23,976 nt of DNA, taken from a virus. Below, in pieces: positions 1-6,431 of the stretch. A program made the position numbers and the translations under genes. Positions within the stretch are counted from its first letter, which is position 1, and the number at the start of each line of letters is the position of its first letter. Below the pieces are notes generated by a model. That model searched no databases and had not been told where the DNA came from. It was given only the letters and a program-made list of their open reading frames with translations. Location of the stretch: positions 1 through 23,976 of the IMG/VR virus record IMGVR_UViG_3300042988_001838, one strand, 5' to 3'.

Positions 1-82
1 AATCGAACTCCCATTCCCAAAACCCATAACCATTCCAGTCGATATCAATACCAGTGAGAAAAGCTGGGGTGACTGTAAATAA
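1..82 (+). CDS. C-terminal fragment of an upstream gene
   Basis: A reading frame is open from base 2 to a TAA at 80-82. It encodes the last 26 residues of a protein, ending SEKSWGDCK, and the gene begins outside the window. No family can be recognised from this tail. Its stop codon is embedded in the same TAACCAACC junction motif that closes the next two genes, which supports it as the real end of a gene in the same operon. Confidence 0.5.
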   Translation, partial: IELPFPKPITIPVDINTSEKSWGDCK

Positions 83-94
83 CCAACCCGAGAA
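80..94 (+). promoter_or_regulatory. Gene-junction motif TAACCAACC-GAGA, copy 1
   Basis: TAACCAACC at 80-88 is followed by CGAGAA, with the next ATG at base 100. The TAA is the stop codon of the fragment at 1-82. The same arrangement recurs at 295 and 544. The GAGA part can act as a weak Shine-Dalgarno; the role of the CCAACC part is unknown. Confidence 0.45.
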
Positions 95-99
95 AAGCA

Positions 100-297
100 A
101 TGAATTTTGAATACTGTTATTTTAGAGTCCAGACCAGTCATGCAGGCTGGGTCCATGCAGGTTGGGTCCGGATACATAAAATCTGTTTCTACTTTCGGAA
201 AGATAAAAAGCTATTCTTTTCCGAGAGGTCTAGGCTTGGGGGCAAAAAGTTCCTGCAGATTTTTGGGTACGTTATTGGATTTAGCCTAGACAAGTAA
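100..297 (+). CDS. Small hypothetical protein (65 aa)
   Basis: The ATG at 100 lies 12 bases after one copy of the TAACCAACC junction motif, and the stop codon at 295-297 is itself the TAA of the next copy. This is the main reason to accept it as a gene. The product is basic and rich in aromatic residues, with no recognisable domain. Residues 14-23 contain a duplicated HAGWV, encoded by a near-perfect 15-bp tandem repeat. The ribosome site (GAGAAAAG) is only fair. A second ATG at 107 in another frame gives a 60-aa alternative. The product could be spurious, with the interval acting only as a leader. Confidence 0.4.
   Translation: MNFEYCYFRVQTSHAGWVHAGWVRIHKICFYFRKDKKLFFSERSRLGGKKFLQIFGYVIGFSLDK
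139..168 (+). repeat. 15-bp tandem direct repeat
   Basis: CATGCAGGCTGGGTC at 139-153 is followed at once by CATGCAGGTTGGGTC at 154-168, a match of 14 of 15 bases. The unit is divisible by three, so the repeat preserves the reading frame of the ORF at 100-297 and duplicates the peptide HAGWV. Confidence 0.85.
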
Positions 298-310
298 CCA
301 ACCAGGAGAG
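295..310 (+). promoter_or_regulatory. Gene-junction motif TAACCAACC-GAGA, copy 2
   Basis: TAACCAACC at 295-303 is followed by AGGAGAG, a good Shine-Dalgarno, with the ATG at 316. The TAA terminates the gene at 100-297. Confidence 0.5.
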
Positions 311-315
311 CTATT

Positions 316-546
316 ATGGATACCCCAAGAACTGCTGAGGCCCAATTTGGGACTGGGCGCGTTAGTGTAAATTCCGCCCAGGACCTAGAAATCGAACTTA
401 TAATTATGACCAGGCAGCGAAATGAACTGCTTGAAGTGGTTCGTGAAATCCTTAGTCAGCTAGGCCAAGGCGGAGAAAATGGTAAAATTTTTGCCAGAGA
501 TTCTTGTATTGTCAGAGCAAGAAGACTTGTTGAATTTCTGAGTTAA
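316..546 (+). CDS. Small hypothetical protein (76 aa)
   Basis: Preceded by AGGAGAG at 304-310, six bases before the ATG, so the start is well supported. The protein has a polar N-terminus and then a long predicted helix (about residues 22-50, rich in Leu, Glu and Arg), followed by a basic C-terminal segment. There are no catalytic motifs or membrane segments. It sits between another unknown small gene and thymidylate synthase, and its stop is the TAA of the third junction motif. This is typical of the small early genes in phage metabolic operons. Function unknown. Confidence 0.7.
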   Translation: MDTPRTAEAQFGTGRVSVNSAQDLEIELIIMTRQRNELLEVVREILSQLGQGGENGKIFARDSCIVRARRLVEFLS

Positions 547-558
547 CCAACCCTGAGA
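544..558 (+). promoter_or_regulatory. Gene-junction motif TAACCAACC-GAGA, copy 3
   Basis: TAACCAACC at 544-552 is followed by CTGAGAAC, with the ATG of thymidylate synthase at 565, the same motif-to-start spacing as copy 2. The TAA is the stop of the gene at 316-546. Confidence 0.5.
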
Positions 559-564
559 ACTACC

Positions 565-1428
565 ATGAAAATCCCTGCCAACTACCGCACTCATGCCGAT
601 TCCCAATACTGCTTGGTACTGGATAGCCTACTATGCACTGGAGAGCTGATCGCCTCCAGGGCAGGAGAAACTTTTTCCCTCACTGACACCAACCCGATCG
701 CCTTCACTTCCCTGCCTCTGGTAACCCTGCGGAAAACCGCTTGGAAAATGGCTCTGAAGGAAATGGAATGGTTCCTCAGTGGGGACGTGGAATGCCCCAA
801 GGAGTTGCTGCCCTGGTGGGAAAAGCAATTAAGCCCCGATGGTTGCTATCTACACGGATACCCAGAACAGTTCCGTTACGCAGATACCAATGGCTATGAC
901 CAGTTAGCGTTCATTTTGGGGGGACTGCAAAGCAATCCGAATTCCCGCCGACTTATAATGACGGCCTGGAACCCAGAAGAAATGGCTGGCATTACTACCA
1001 TCAACCAAAACCCCAACACCCCAACCACCTGCCACAGTACCCTGATCCAGTTCTTCGTACGAAACGACAAACTGTACGCGAATCATTATCAGCGTTCTGC
1101 AGACATTCTCCTAGGTGTCCCGCATAACTGGGTGCAACATTGGGCTTTCCTGCAATTCCTGGCCTACCATGCCAAACTTAAAGTCGGGCATCTGCGCTGG
1201 GTCTTTGGGGACGTTCACCTATATCAGGAAGAATCTCACATGGACACTGCAGAGGAAATCCTTGCTGAAGACCCCAGAGCAAATTGGGGAAACGCCCCAA
1301 AGTTAGATTATAACTACTCTGGTAAACTGGATCATGCCGGCCTGCCAGCCTTCCTCGCCGATGACTTTGCCCTTTTGGGGGAAATCCTTGAGCCGGTCAC
1401 AATTACGAAACCAATCTTACTGGTTTAA
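565..1428 (+). CDS. thyA: Thymidylate synthase (ThyA family)
   Basis: A folate-dependent pyrimidine C5-methyltransferase, expected to convert dUMP plus methylenetetrahydrofolate to dTMP. The family signature is clear. SRR at 127-129 is the phosphate-binding arginine region. TTCH at 154-157 carries the catalytic Cys156. YQRSADILLGVPHNW at 175-189 holds the Arg-Ser-x-Asp substrate loop and Asn188, the residue that selects uracil; dCMP hydroxymethylases usually have Asp there. H218-x-Y220 also contacts the nucleotide. At 287 aa it is near normal length (E. coli 264). It is divergent, for example PHNW where cellular enzymes have PFNI, so dUMP hydroxymethylation for a modified base cannot be excluded. 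It shares the operon with a MazG-like enzyme and a dNMP kinase, which fits dTTP supply. Confidence 0.93.
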   Translation: MKIPANYRTHADSQYCLVLDSLLCTGELIASRAGETFSLTDTNPIAFTSLPLVTLRKTAWKMALKEMEWFLSGDVECPKELLPWWEKQLSPDGCYLHGYPEQFRYADTNGYDQLAFILGGLQSNPNSRRLIMTAWNPEEMAGITTINQNPNTPTTCHSTLIQFFVRNDKLYANHYQRSADILLGVPHNWVQHWAFLQFLAYHAKLKVGHLRWVFGDVHLYQEESHMDTAEEILAEDPRANWGNAPKLDYNYSGKLDHAGLPAFLADDFALLGEILEPVTITKPILLV

Positions 1429-1434
1429 CCAGCC

Positions 1435-1629
1435 ATGAACCCGTCCCAACACGGCTGCACAAATCGCCCATTCCTAGGCCCATGTCGTCACGCTGAACAC
1501 AACCCGAAGGACCAACGATGCTATTCCTGCAAATGGTCAGACTTTGAACGCCAACGGCGGAAAGGCGCAGAAGTATTGAAGCGGATTCAGGTATCTTGGG
1601 ACCAACGAAACTTAGGGAAACCCAAATGA
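1435..1629 (+). CDS. Small Cys-rich protein (64 aa)
   Basis: Starts six bases after the thymidylate synthase stop, at a variant junction (TAACCAGCC then ATG). It has no strong Shine-Dalgarno, so translation may depend on coupling to the upstream gene. Cysteines at 8, 17, 29 and 32, with nearby histidines (H6, H19, H22), could bind one zinc ion; the second half is a basic helix. Its TGA overlaps the ATG of the next gene (ATGA), which supports both. Function unknown; a small zinc-binding or regulatory protein is a guess. Confidence 0.55.
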   Translation: MNPSQHGCTNRPFLGPCRHAEHNPKDQRCYSCKWSDFERQRRKGAEVLKRIQVSWDQRNLGKPK

Positions 1630-1865
1630 ACAGTAAACAGGCAACTAGGGAATCTTTCCACGCAGTTCCAGAAACCTGCCCAAAAGTTGATGCAGCATTA
1701 GAAGCTGCTGCGAATGCAATCAAGGAACAGACAAATGCCCTTAGGGACGCTCTGATCGAAGCCATAGAACGCGCTCTGGATGCGGAGGACAGAGTTGAAG
1801 AGCTGGAAAACGAAGTAGCCGAATTAACCAGAAAACTAGAGAAGCTAGAAAATGAAAGTGCGTGA
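1626..1865 (+). CDS. Coiled-coil protein (79 aa)
   Basis: The ATG at 1626 overlaps the TGA of the previous gene as ATGA and has AGGGAAA upstream. This is preferred over an in-frame TTG at 1596. Most of the protein is a predicted helix: an Ala-rich helix at about 18-50, then a heptad-patterned, Leu/Glu/Lys-rich coiled coil at about 52-77. There are no catalytic motifs. It could be an oligomerising or adaptor protein. It overlaps the next gene by 14 bases, in keeping with the compressed operon. Function unknown. Confidence 0.6.
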   Translation: MNSKQATRESFHAVPETCPKVDAALEAAANAIKEQTNALRDALIEAIERALDAEDRVEELENEVAELTRKLEKLENESA

Positions 1866-2052
1866 CAAAACCCTCAGAAAAACTGTCGATGTTCTCGATC
1901 GAGGCTGTCCAAGGAAGCAGTGCTATTGGCCTAGACAAGACCCCGGAGTCTTCGTCCAGGGAGTAGGCTATCGTCAGCGTCCCGGCCCAATCCAATGGCT
2001 TTGCGGAACCCGTGAAGCCAAAGGCTGCCCTGATAACCCTAAGTTCAAATAA
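1852..2052 (+). CDS. Small Cys-containing basic protein (66 aa)
   Basis: Begins inside the end of the coiled-coil gene, with a weak AG-rich region upstream. The protein is basic and has Cys19, Cys24, Cys51 and Cys59, arranged as two Gly-Cys-Pro-like knuckles, which suggests a single zinc site. The central part is rich in Gly, Arg, Pro and Gln. No known family is recognised. It lies between a coiled-coil gene and a zinc-ribbon gene in the same direction. Confidence 0.5.
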   Translation: MKVRDKTLRKTVDVLDRGCPRKQCYWPRQDPGVFVQGVGYRQRPGPIQWLCGTREAKGCPDNPKFK

Positions 2053-2064
2053 GAGGCCCCCATT

Positions 2065-2265
2065 ATGTCAGCAGAACCAACCCAACTTGAACTTCCGTTC
2101 GATTCTGACCCTGAACCCTGTGCAGAATGGAGCGACGAACGCTGCCCAGAATGCGGAGCCAGAACTCTTGAAAACCCCAATGGCACCCATTACTGCAGCT
2201 CTATTGACTGTGACTACGGCCTCTGGACTGAACCCAACCACCCAATCGACTTTTCTGTAATTTAA
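2065..2265 (+). CDS. Zinc-ribbon protein with N-terminal clamp-binding-like motif (66 aa)
   Basis: CPEC at 27-30 with Cys44 and Cys49 forms a C-x2-C...C-x4-C zinc ribbon. Residues 7-12 read QLELPF, very like the hexapeptide used by bacterial proteins that bind the beta sliding clamp (for example QLSLPL at the N-terminus of Hda). Acidic residues follow. AGAGG lies upstream of the ATG. The ribbon is visible in the sequence; clamp binding is inferred. It sits directly before DNA ligase, which fits a DNA-replication role, but no function is established. Confidence 0.6.
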   Translation: MSAEPTQLELPFDSDPEPCAEWSDERCPECGARTLENPNGTHYCSSIDCDYGLWTEPNHPIDFSVI

Positions 2266-2275
2266 GGAAACCTGT

Positions 2276-3202
2276 ATGTTCAAACCACACCTTGCTATCG
2301 ATGCCGGAGATAAAATCCCATTCCCCTGTATCGTGCAGCCAAAAATCGATGGAGTTCGCGGCCTTTATCTGCCTGGGCAAAGGGGATTCACAGGACGAAG
2401 CCTGAAACCTTTTGCGAACAGACACCTGACCAACCTCTACAGCCATCCTGCCCTAGTGGGGTTCGATGGGGAACTGATCGTTGGCTCAAACCAAGTAAGT
2501 CCTGACTTATGTCGAACCACAACCAGTCTTGTTAACTCGATTGCCCCCTGTTTGGATACAACCTGGTGGCTGTTTGACTGGATAACCTCAGAGACCTACT
2601 ACAGGGGCTATAACGTCAGGCGGACTATGTTGCAAGATTGGCTAGAAAAGCTGGAAAGTCATGCTCCCCATATAACACCCCGCCTGCGATTAGTCCCCCA
2701 GGAAAGAGTCCGTAATCGAGCTGATCTAGACCTTTGTCTCCAAGCCTACCTGGATCAAGGCTACGAAGGTTTGATAATCCGCGACCCTGATGCTGCCCAC
2801 AAAAGCGGCCGGGCCACTCAGAAGGAAGCTGCCTTCATGCGGATCAAAGATTTCGCTACTGAAGAAGCCACGATCATAGGCATGACTGAAGCGGAGGAAA
2901 ACCAGAACGAACAGACAACCAACGAACTCGGGCTGTCAACTCGGAGTTCCCATAAGGCAGGCAAAGCCCCCAAAGGTATGATCGGGGCTCTTACCTGCAG
3001 TAATGCCAAATGGGGCATCTTCACCATCGGTCCTGGAAAGCTAACTCTCCAGGAACGCGAATACTACTTCAATAACCCACAAGAAATCCTGGGAGGCTGC
3101 GCAACCTACAAGTACCTGAAAACCGGCTGTAAGGACAAGCCCAGAATGGCTACCTTTCAACACTTTCGCGCAAGCCAAGACTTGATTACTACCGGAGACT
3201 AA
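2276..3202 (+). CDS. ATP-dependent DNA ligase
   Basis: Joins nicks in duplex DNA through an enzyme-AMP intermediate. Nucleotidyltransferase motifs appear in order: motif I KIDGVR with the adenylated Lys23; motif III FDGE at 63-66; motif IIIa WLFDW at 98-102; motif IV EGLIIR at 164-169; and motif V around FMRIKDF at 187-193. The first motif V lysine is replaced by Arg189, while Lys191 is kept. The rest is an OB-fold region. At 308 aa it is a minimal, T7-type phage ligase. AAGGAAA precedes the ATG. It is followed after one base by the MazG-like gene. Confidence 0.92.
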   Translation: MFKPHLAIDAGDKIPFPCIVQPKIDGVRGLYLPGQRGFTGRSLKPFANRHLTNLYSHPALVGFDGELIVGSNQVSPDLCRTTTSLVNSIAPCLDTTWWLFDWITSETYYRGYNVRRTMLQDWLEKLESHAPHITPRLRLVPQERVRNRADLDLCLQAYLDQGYEGLIIRDPDAAHKSGRATQKEAAFMRIKDFATEEATIIGMTEAEENQNEQTTNELGLSTRSSHKAGKAPKGMIGALTCSNAKWGIFTIGPGKLTLQEREYYFNNPQEILGGCATYKYLKTGCKDKPRMATFQHFRASQDLITTGD

Positions 3203-3203
3203 A

Positions 3204-3881
3204 ATGGGCAAAACAATATCAGAAAATCTCCCCGACGACCCAATGCTGGACGAAGACTACAATTATGATGAATATGTCTTGATGGTTGCGAGTCTGACCA
3301 AATCTGGAACTTCTATCTTAGCTGAGCTAACCCCCCAGGAGGCCAATTTATGGCATATGGGAACTGGGGTTTCTGGCGAAGCTGGAGAACTTCTTGATGC
3401 CATCAAAGCAGCTGTTATTTACAGGAAACCTCTCGACGTTGACAACGTAATTGAGGAACTTGGGGACCTGGAGTTCTTCATGGAAGGACTACGGCAGGCT
3501 ATTGGGGTTTCCCGCGAGCATGTCCTGGAACAAAACATGGCAAAGCTGGCCAAGCGGTACGAAGGCTTCAAGTACAGCAATGCGGCTGCGCAAGAGCGGG
3601 CTGACAAGGCTGCACCAACTTTCTCTGATCCAGCTTCCCTAAACCCTGCTTTTGCCGGGCCTTTCTCTCACCTGTCCCCTAAACCGGCTGAAATACCCAC
3701 AGTCAGTTACGAAGCTCAGCTCAAGGGTCTTGATCCTGACTTACGCTGCGAGTATTTTCCTGAATCCGAAGACTACCCTGAAGGGTTTGCTGTATACAAA
3801 TTTGGGGTATGCCAAACAGCTTTTTATTCAACCAGCGAAGAAGCCTGCAAAGCTGCCATCAAAGCCCTCGCCAACAAGTAA
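3204..3881 (+). CDS. MazG-like NTP pyrophosphohydrolase with C-terminal extension
   Basis: An all-alpha pyrophosphohydrolase of the MazG/dUTPase superfamily, which hydrolyses (d)NTPs to monophosphates. The metal site is visible as E59-x-x-E62 (GEAGELLDAIK) and E85-x-x-D88 (EELGDLEFFM). The catalytic domain spans about residues 25-122. A Pro/Ala-rich linker (about 125-163) leads to a second small domain (about 165-225), rich in aromatic residues and ending in an Ala-rich helix, which I do not recognise. GGAG lies before the ATG, one base after the ligase stop. It may lower dUTP or ppGpp, or spare a modified nucleotide; the substrate cannot be told from sequence. Confidence 0.85.
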   Translation: MGKTISENLPDDPMLDEDYNYDEYVLMVASLTKSGTSILAELTPQEANLWHMGTGVSGEAGELLDAIKAAVIYRKPLDVDNVIEELGDLEFFMEGLRQAIGVSREHVLEQNMAKLAKRYEGFKYSNAAAQERADKAAPTFSDPASLNPAFAGPFSHLSPKPAEIPTVSYEAQLKGLDPDLRCEYFPESEDYPEGFAVYKFGVCQTAFYSTSEEACKAAIKALANK

Positions 3882-3890
3882 GGAACCAAC

Positions 3891-4601
3891 ATGAAACCTG
3901 TAGCTGTCCTAGACACTGAAACAACCGGCCTCAACGACCCTCAGCCAATCGAAGTCGGATACATACGCCTGCATCTACTAGAAACCTACTCTGGAAACCT
4001 GCTCGTCAACGGGCATGAGCAGTTTCAGCAGGCCTACCTCCCCAGCAAACCCATCGAACCTGGTGCCAGCAAAGTCCACGGTAAAACCCTTGAAAACCTA
4101 ATCGGCTGCCCTCCACACACTGACTTCAAGCTTCCGCATGGTATAACCTACATCATCGGGCACCAGATCGATTACGATGCCAGGGTATTGGGAGTCTCAA
4201 GCCCGCAGTACAAATTCATCTGCACAGTCAAGCTCGCCCGGCTCCTGTGGCCGGAAATGAAAACCCATAAGCTGGCCGCCATCATCACGGAGTTCTTCCC
4301 TGATATCGCTGCCCGACTCCTACAGAACGCTCACGGCGCCCTCGTCGATGCAAAGTTGTGCCTCCTGATCCTGCAGGAAGCCCTTAATCAATTCGAGGGA
4401 CTGTTCACCTGGGAAGACTTCCACGATCTTGCTGGTGTCTTCCCAAAAGCCCAGGAAGAACTCCTGACAATGCCGTTTGGGAAACACAAGGGGCAGAAGT
4501 TTGAGGAAATCCCCCAAAGTTATCTGCGCTGGGTCATCGAGGATAGCACAGCAAACCAAGCAGTGAAAAAGGCTGCCCGCGCTCACTACCACGGTCAGTA
4601 A
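3891..4601 (+). CDS. DnaQ-like 3'-5' exonuclease (DEDDh) with DUF3820-type C-terminus
   Basis: A metal-dependent exonuclease of the DnaQ superfamily. ExoI is LDTET with Asp8 and Glu10. ExoII is GHQIDYD with Asp96; the usual Asn after GH is Gln. ExoIII has His148 and Asp153 in AHGALVDA, the DEDDh arrangement. Residues 194-222 (MPFGKHKG...IPQSYLRWV) match the short DUF3820-type domain often fused to such exonucleases in phages and bacteria. It may trim DNA ends or degrade host DNA or RNA; no polymerase is in the window. The start follows a GTAAGGAACCAAC leader, a variant of the junction motif, and the stop overlaps the next ATG (TAATG). Confidence 0.88.
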   Translation: MKPVAVLDTETTGLNDPQPIEVGYIRLHLLETYSGNLLVNGHEQFQQAYLPSKPIEPGASKVHGKTLENLIGCPPHTDFKLPHGITYIIGHQIDYDARVLGVSSPQYKFICTVKLARLLWPEMKTHKLAAIITEFFPDIAARLLQNAHGALVDAKLCLLILQEALNQFEGLFTWEDFHDLAGVFPKAQEELLTMPFGKHKGQKFEEIPQSYLRWVIEDSTANQAVKKAARAHYHGQ

Positions 4602-4867
4602 TGCCTCACCGAAAGAAAAGATTCAGCGAATACGTTTGCCGCTGCAGCGCTTACACCTTCCCTCACAGACTTGGGGGAGGTAAATGTACTGGAACGGCAA
4701 TCAGCGAAGACTACTGGAATTCCCATTACGGAACAGGACTTTGCACAACCTGCAATTGTTTTAACACCCGTAATGGGAAATCCTGTGATGTAGTCGAAGG
4801 ACTTGAAAGCCCACAGTATTGTGAGGCTTTTCAAGAATTAGTAGCGTTTAATGAAATCAAACTGTAA
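4601..4867 (+). CDS. Cys-rich zinc-binding-like protein (88 aa)
   Basis: The ATG overlaps the exonuclease stop (TAATG), so translation is likely coupled. Eight cysteines occur at 13, 15, 29, 48, 51, 53, 62 and 74, plus H22 beside Arg and GGG (PHRLGGGKC). The spacing suggests two metal-binding knuckles. Small proteins with a C-x-C...PHR-x-GGG-x-C pattern are common in phage genomes, but I know of no assigned function. It is followed five bases later by the dNMP kinase. Confidence 0.65.
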   Translation: MPHRKKRFSEYVCRCSAYTFPHRLGGGKCTGTAISEDYWNSHYGTGLCTTCNCFNTRNGKSCDVVEGLESPQYCEAFQELVAFNEIKL

Positions 4868-4872
4868 AGACT

Positions 4873-5469
4873 ATGACTAAAATCATCCTAATCTCTGGGC
4901 CTCCTGGCTCTGGCAAAGACACTGCAGGCAATATCCTCATGGAACTCCTTCCTGACCGAGGATACCTGGAGAAGTTCTCCGGGCCTTTAAAAGCAGCAAT
5001 CCCGGCTATCTTAAACGTCCCTTTTTCAGAATTAGAACGGCACAAGGACGTCCCAATCAACAGTTACACAAGCCTGGGAATCAAACAAACCTTCCGCCAG
5101 ATTCAAATCTCAATGAGCGAAAACTGGATGAAGCCTCTCTATGGACAGGACATCTTTGCTAACCTTCTCATCTACCGGATAAACCAGCACAATCTGTTAG
5201 CCGAGGAATATGGGGCAGACGAACCCATTGCAATCGTTACTGATTGTGGGTTTCAAGTTGAGGTTGGGGCTTTACTGCGCCGCTTTACCCAAAGCAATTG
5301 TCTCGGCATTCAACTATATCGAGAAGGCTGTACTTACGAAGGGGATTCCAGATCAAGGATAGTAATCCCTGTGCAATATACAGTGCATAATAACGGCTCT
5401 TTAGAAAACTTAAAATACCAGTTAGCCGTAATTTTGGCGGAGACTGAACGATTCAAGGAATGCAAATGA
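4873..5469 (+). CDS. Deoxynucleoside monophosphate kinase
   Basis: A P-loop kinase expected to phosphorylate dNMPs to dNDPs. Walker A is GPPGSGKDT at 9-17. A Walker B-like strand ends IVTDCGF at 121-127. The middle (RQIQISMSENWMKPLYGQDIF, about 75-95) matches the phage dNMP-kinase pattern with its conserved Gly-x-Asp-Ile. At 198 aa it is a normal length. GTAAAGA before the ATG is a modest ribosome site. With thymidylate synthase and the MazG-like enzyme it completes a dTMP-to-dTTP supply route; it could also handle an unusual nucleotide. The stop overlaps the next ATG. Confidence 0.85.
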   Translation: MTKIILISGPPGSGKDTAGNILMELLPDRGYLEKFSGPLKAAIPAILNVPFSELERHKDVPINSYTSLGIKQTFRQIQISMSENWMKPLYGQDIFANLLIYRINQHNLLAEEYGADEPIAIVTDCGFQVEVGALLRRFTQSNCLGIQLYREGCTYEGDSRSRIVIPVQYTVHNNGSLENLKYQLAVILAETERFKECK

Positions 5470-6020
5470 GCAATCAAATCTCCCGCCAGACCCGACTAGA
5501 GTCCTTCGCGGAAACCTGCATCGGTACCCTAATCGGCTTCCTTGTTGCAATGGCAGGGCAGCTCTTTATCTTCCCAATCTTCGGGATTAGCGTTCCGCTA
5601 TCGACAAACCTGTGGCTCGGAGCGTTCTTCACAATCCTGAGCGTAATCCGTGGCTACGTCATCCGACGATGGTTTAACGCTGAGTTGCACAAGGTTGCAA
5701 TTCAGGCAGCGAAAGGTTTGGGGAGGTTCTGGGTAGAACCTGTTCCATTGCTGAAACAAATCTACATCATCGAACTGATGCAGTGGTTTGTTGTCGGCCT
5801 GGGCCTTGGCGCTTGGATAGCAGGACTACTCTGGGGAAACCTTGTAATCCCGTTAGTCGTCGCCTGCTTGGGCCTTGCAACATTGGAGAAGATACGAAAA
5901 CATCTGGTCAAGAAGCTACTTTGGGAAGTGACTGACTTCGTATTATCCAGGCTTAGATACCAAACCCATTTCATCGGGAAAGGTTTTTTGATAAAGGCGA
6001 ACCCTGGGGACAGATCCTGA
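5466..6020 (+). CDS. Multi-pass membrane protein, DUF7220-like N-terminus
   Basis: The ATG at 5466 is chosen over the in-frame ATG at 5460 because AAGGA at 5456-5460 is spaced correctly for it, and because it forms ATGA with the kinase stop. Four hydrophobic stretches lie at about residues 18-38, 46-62, 101-121 and 125-141. The first 71 residues (SRQTRLESFAE...GYVIRRWFN) resemble, from memory, the short phage membrane family DUF7220. The second half, with two more hydrophobic segments and a basic helix, is an extension beyond that family's usual length. It is the last gene before a strong terminator. Its role at the inner membrane is unknown. Confidence 0.7.
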   Translation: MSNQISRQTRLESFAETCIGTLIGFLVAMAGQLFIFPIFGISVPLSTNLWLGAFFTILSVIRGYVIRRWFNAELHKVAIQAAKGLGRFWVEPVPLLKQIYIIELMQWFVVGLGLGAWIAGLLWGNLVIPLVVACLGLATLEKIRKHLVKKLLWEVTDFVLSRLRYQTHFIGKGFLIKANPGDRS

Positions 6021-6029
6021 AAGCCGATA

Positions 6030-6066
6030 AAAAGCCGGGGCAAGCTCAACACCTGCTCCGGCTTTT
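6030..6066. terminator. Bidirectional intrinsic terminator
   Basis: A 13-bp stem pairs 6030-6042 with 6054-6066 around an 11-base loop, with one G-U pair. It has an A-run on the left and a T-run on the right, so it works in both directions. It closes the plus-strand early operon and also the convergent minus-strand gene whose stop is at 6085-6087. A second, shorter hairpin (CGCCCG 6078-6083 with CGGGCG 6090-6095) lies beside it and contains that stop codon in its loop. Confidence 0.85.
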
Positions 6067-6084
6067 ACCTCAAACAGCGCCCGT

Positions 6085-6363
6085 TTATTCGGGCGTTTCC
6101 GCATCGGGGTTTTTGTCGTCGAGAGCCGTCACGGCCGTTTGCAGGGATTCGACCGCATCGAGAACCTCCTGCGGTACGTCGGGGGACTCATCGATCACAG
6201 CCAGAAGGGCGTCCATTTCGGCGCTGACCTTGATGATCTTTTCGGCTAGGGCATTCAAGACGGGAGTGAGTTCGGAAATCTGCATTGAGATACCTCGTAA
6301 GAGTGATGGAAGGGCGAGACAGATGTTTAGATCCGCCATGAAGGTTCTACAGAACTTGAACAT
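6085..6363 (-). CDS. Small acidic helical protein, two possible starts (66 or 92 aa)
   Basis: The core, from the ATG at 6285, is 66 aa. It is acidic and almost entirely helical, with a regular Leu/Ile/Val pattern and a Glu/Asp/Pro-rich tail. ACGAGGT precedes this ATG at good spacing. An in-frame ATG at 6363 also has a strong Shine-Dalgarno (AGAGGA, six bases upstream) and would add 26 mostly hydrophobic residues. Either or both may be used. No domain is recognised. It is convergent with the early operon and is the only minus-strand gene in this part. A structural, anti-host or regulatory small protein are all possible. Confidence 0.6.
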   Translation of the reverse strand: MFKFCRTFMADLNICLALPSLLRGISMQISELTPVLNALAEKIIKVSAEMDALLAVIDESPDVPQEVLDAVESLQTAVTALDDKNPDAETPE

Positions 6364-6431
6364 GGTTTTTCCTCTGATAGAGCAGGAAGTTTAGCATAAC
6401 TATGTGACAAGTCTAGTGCAGGGGCTGTAAA

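Noticed and set aside
1596-1625. TTG start at 1596 for the coiled-coil gene
   Set aside because: The ATG at 1626 has a better ribosome site and forms the ATGA overlap usual in this operon.
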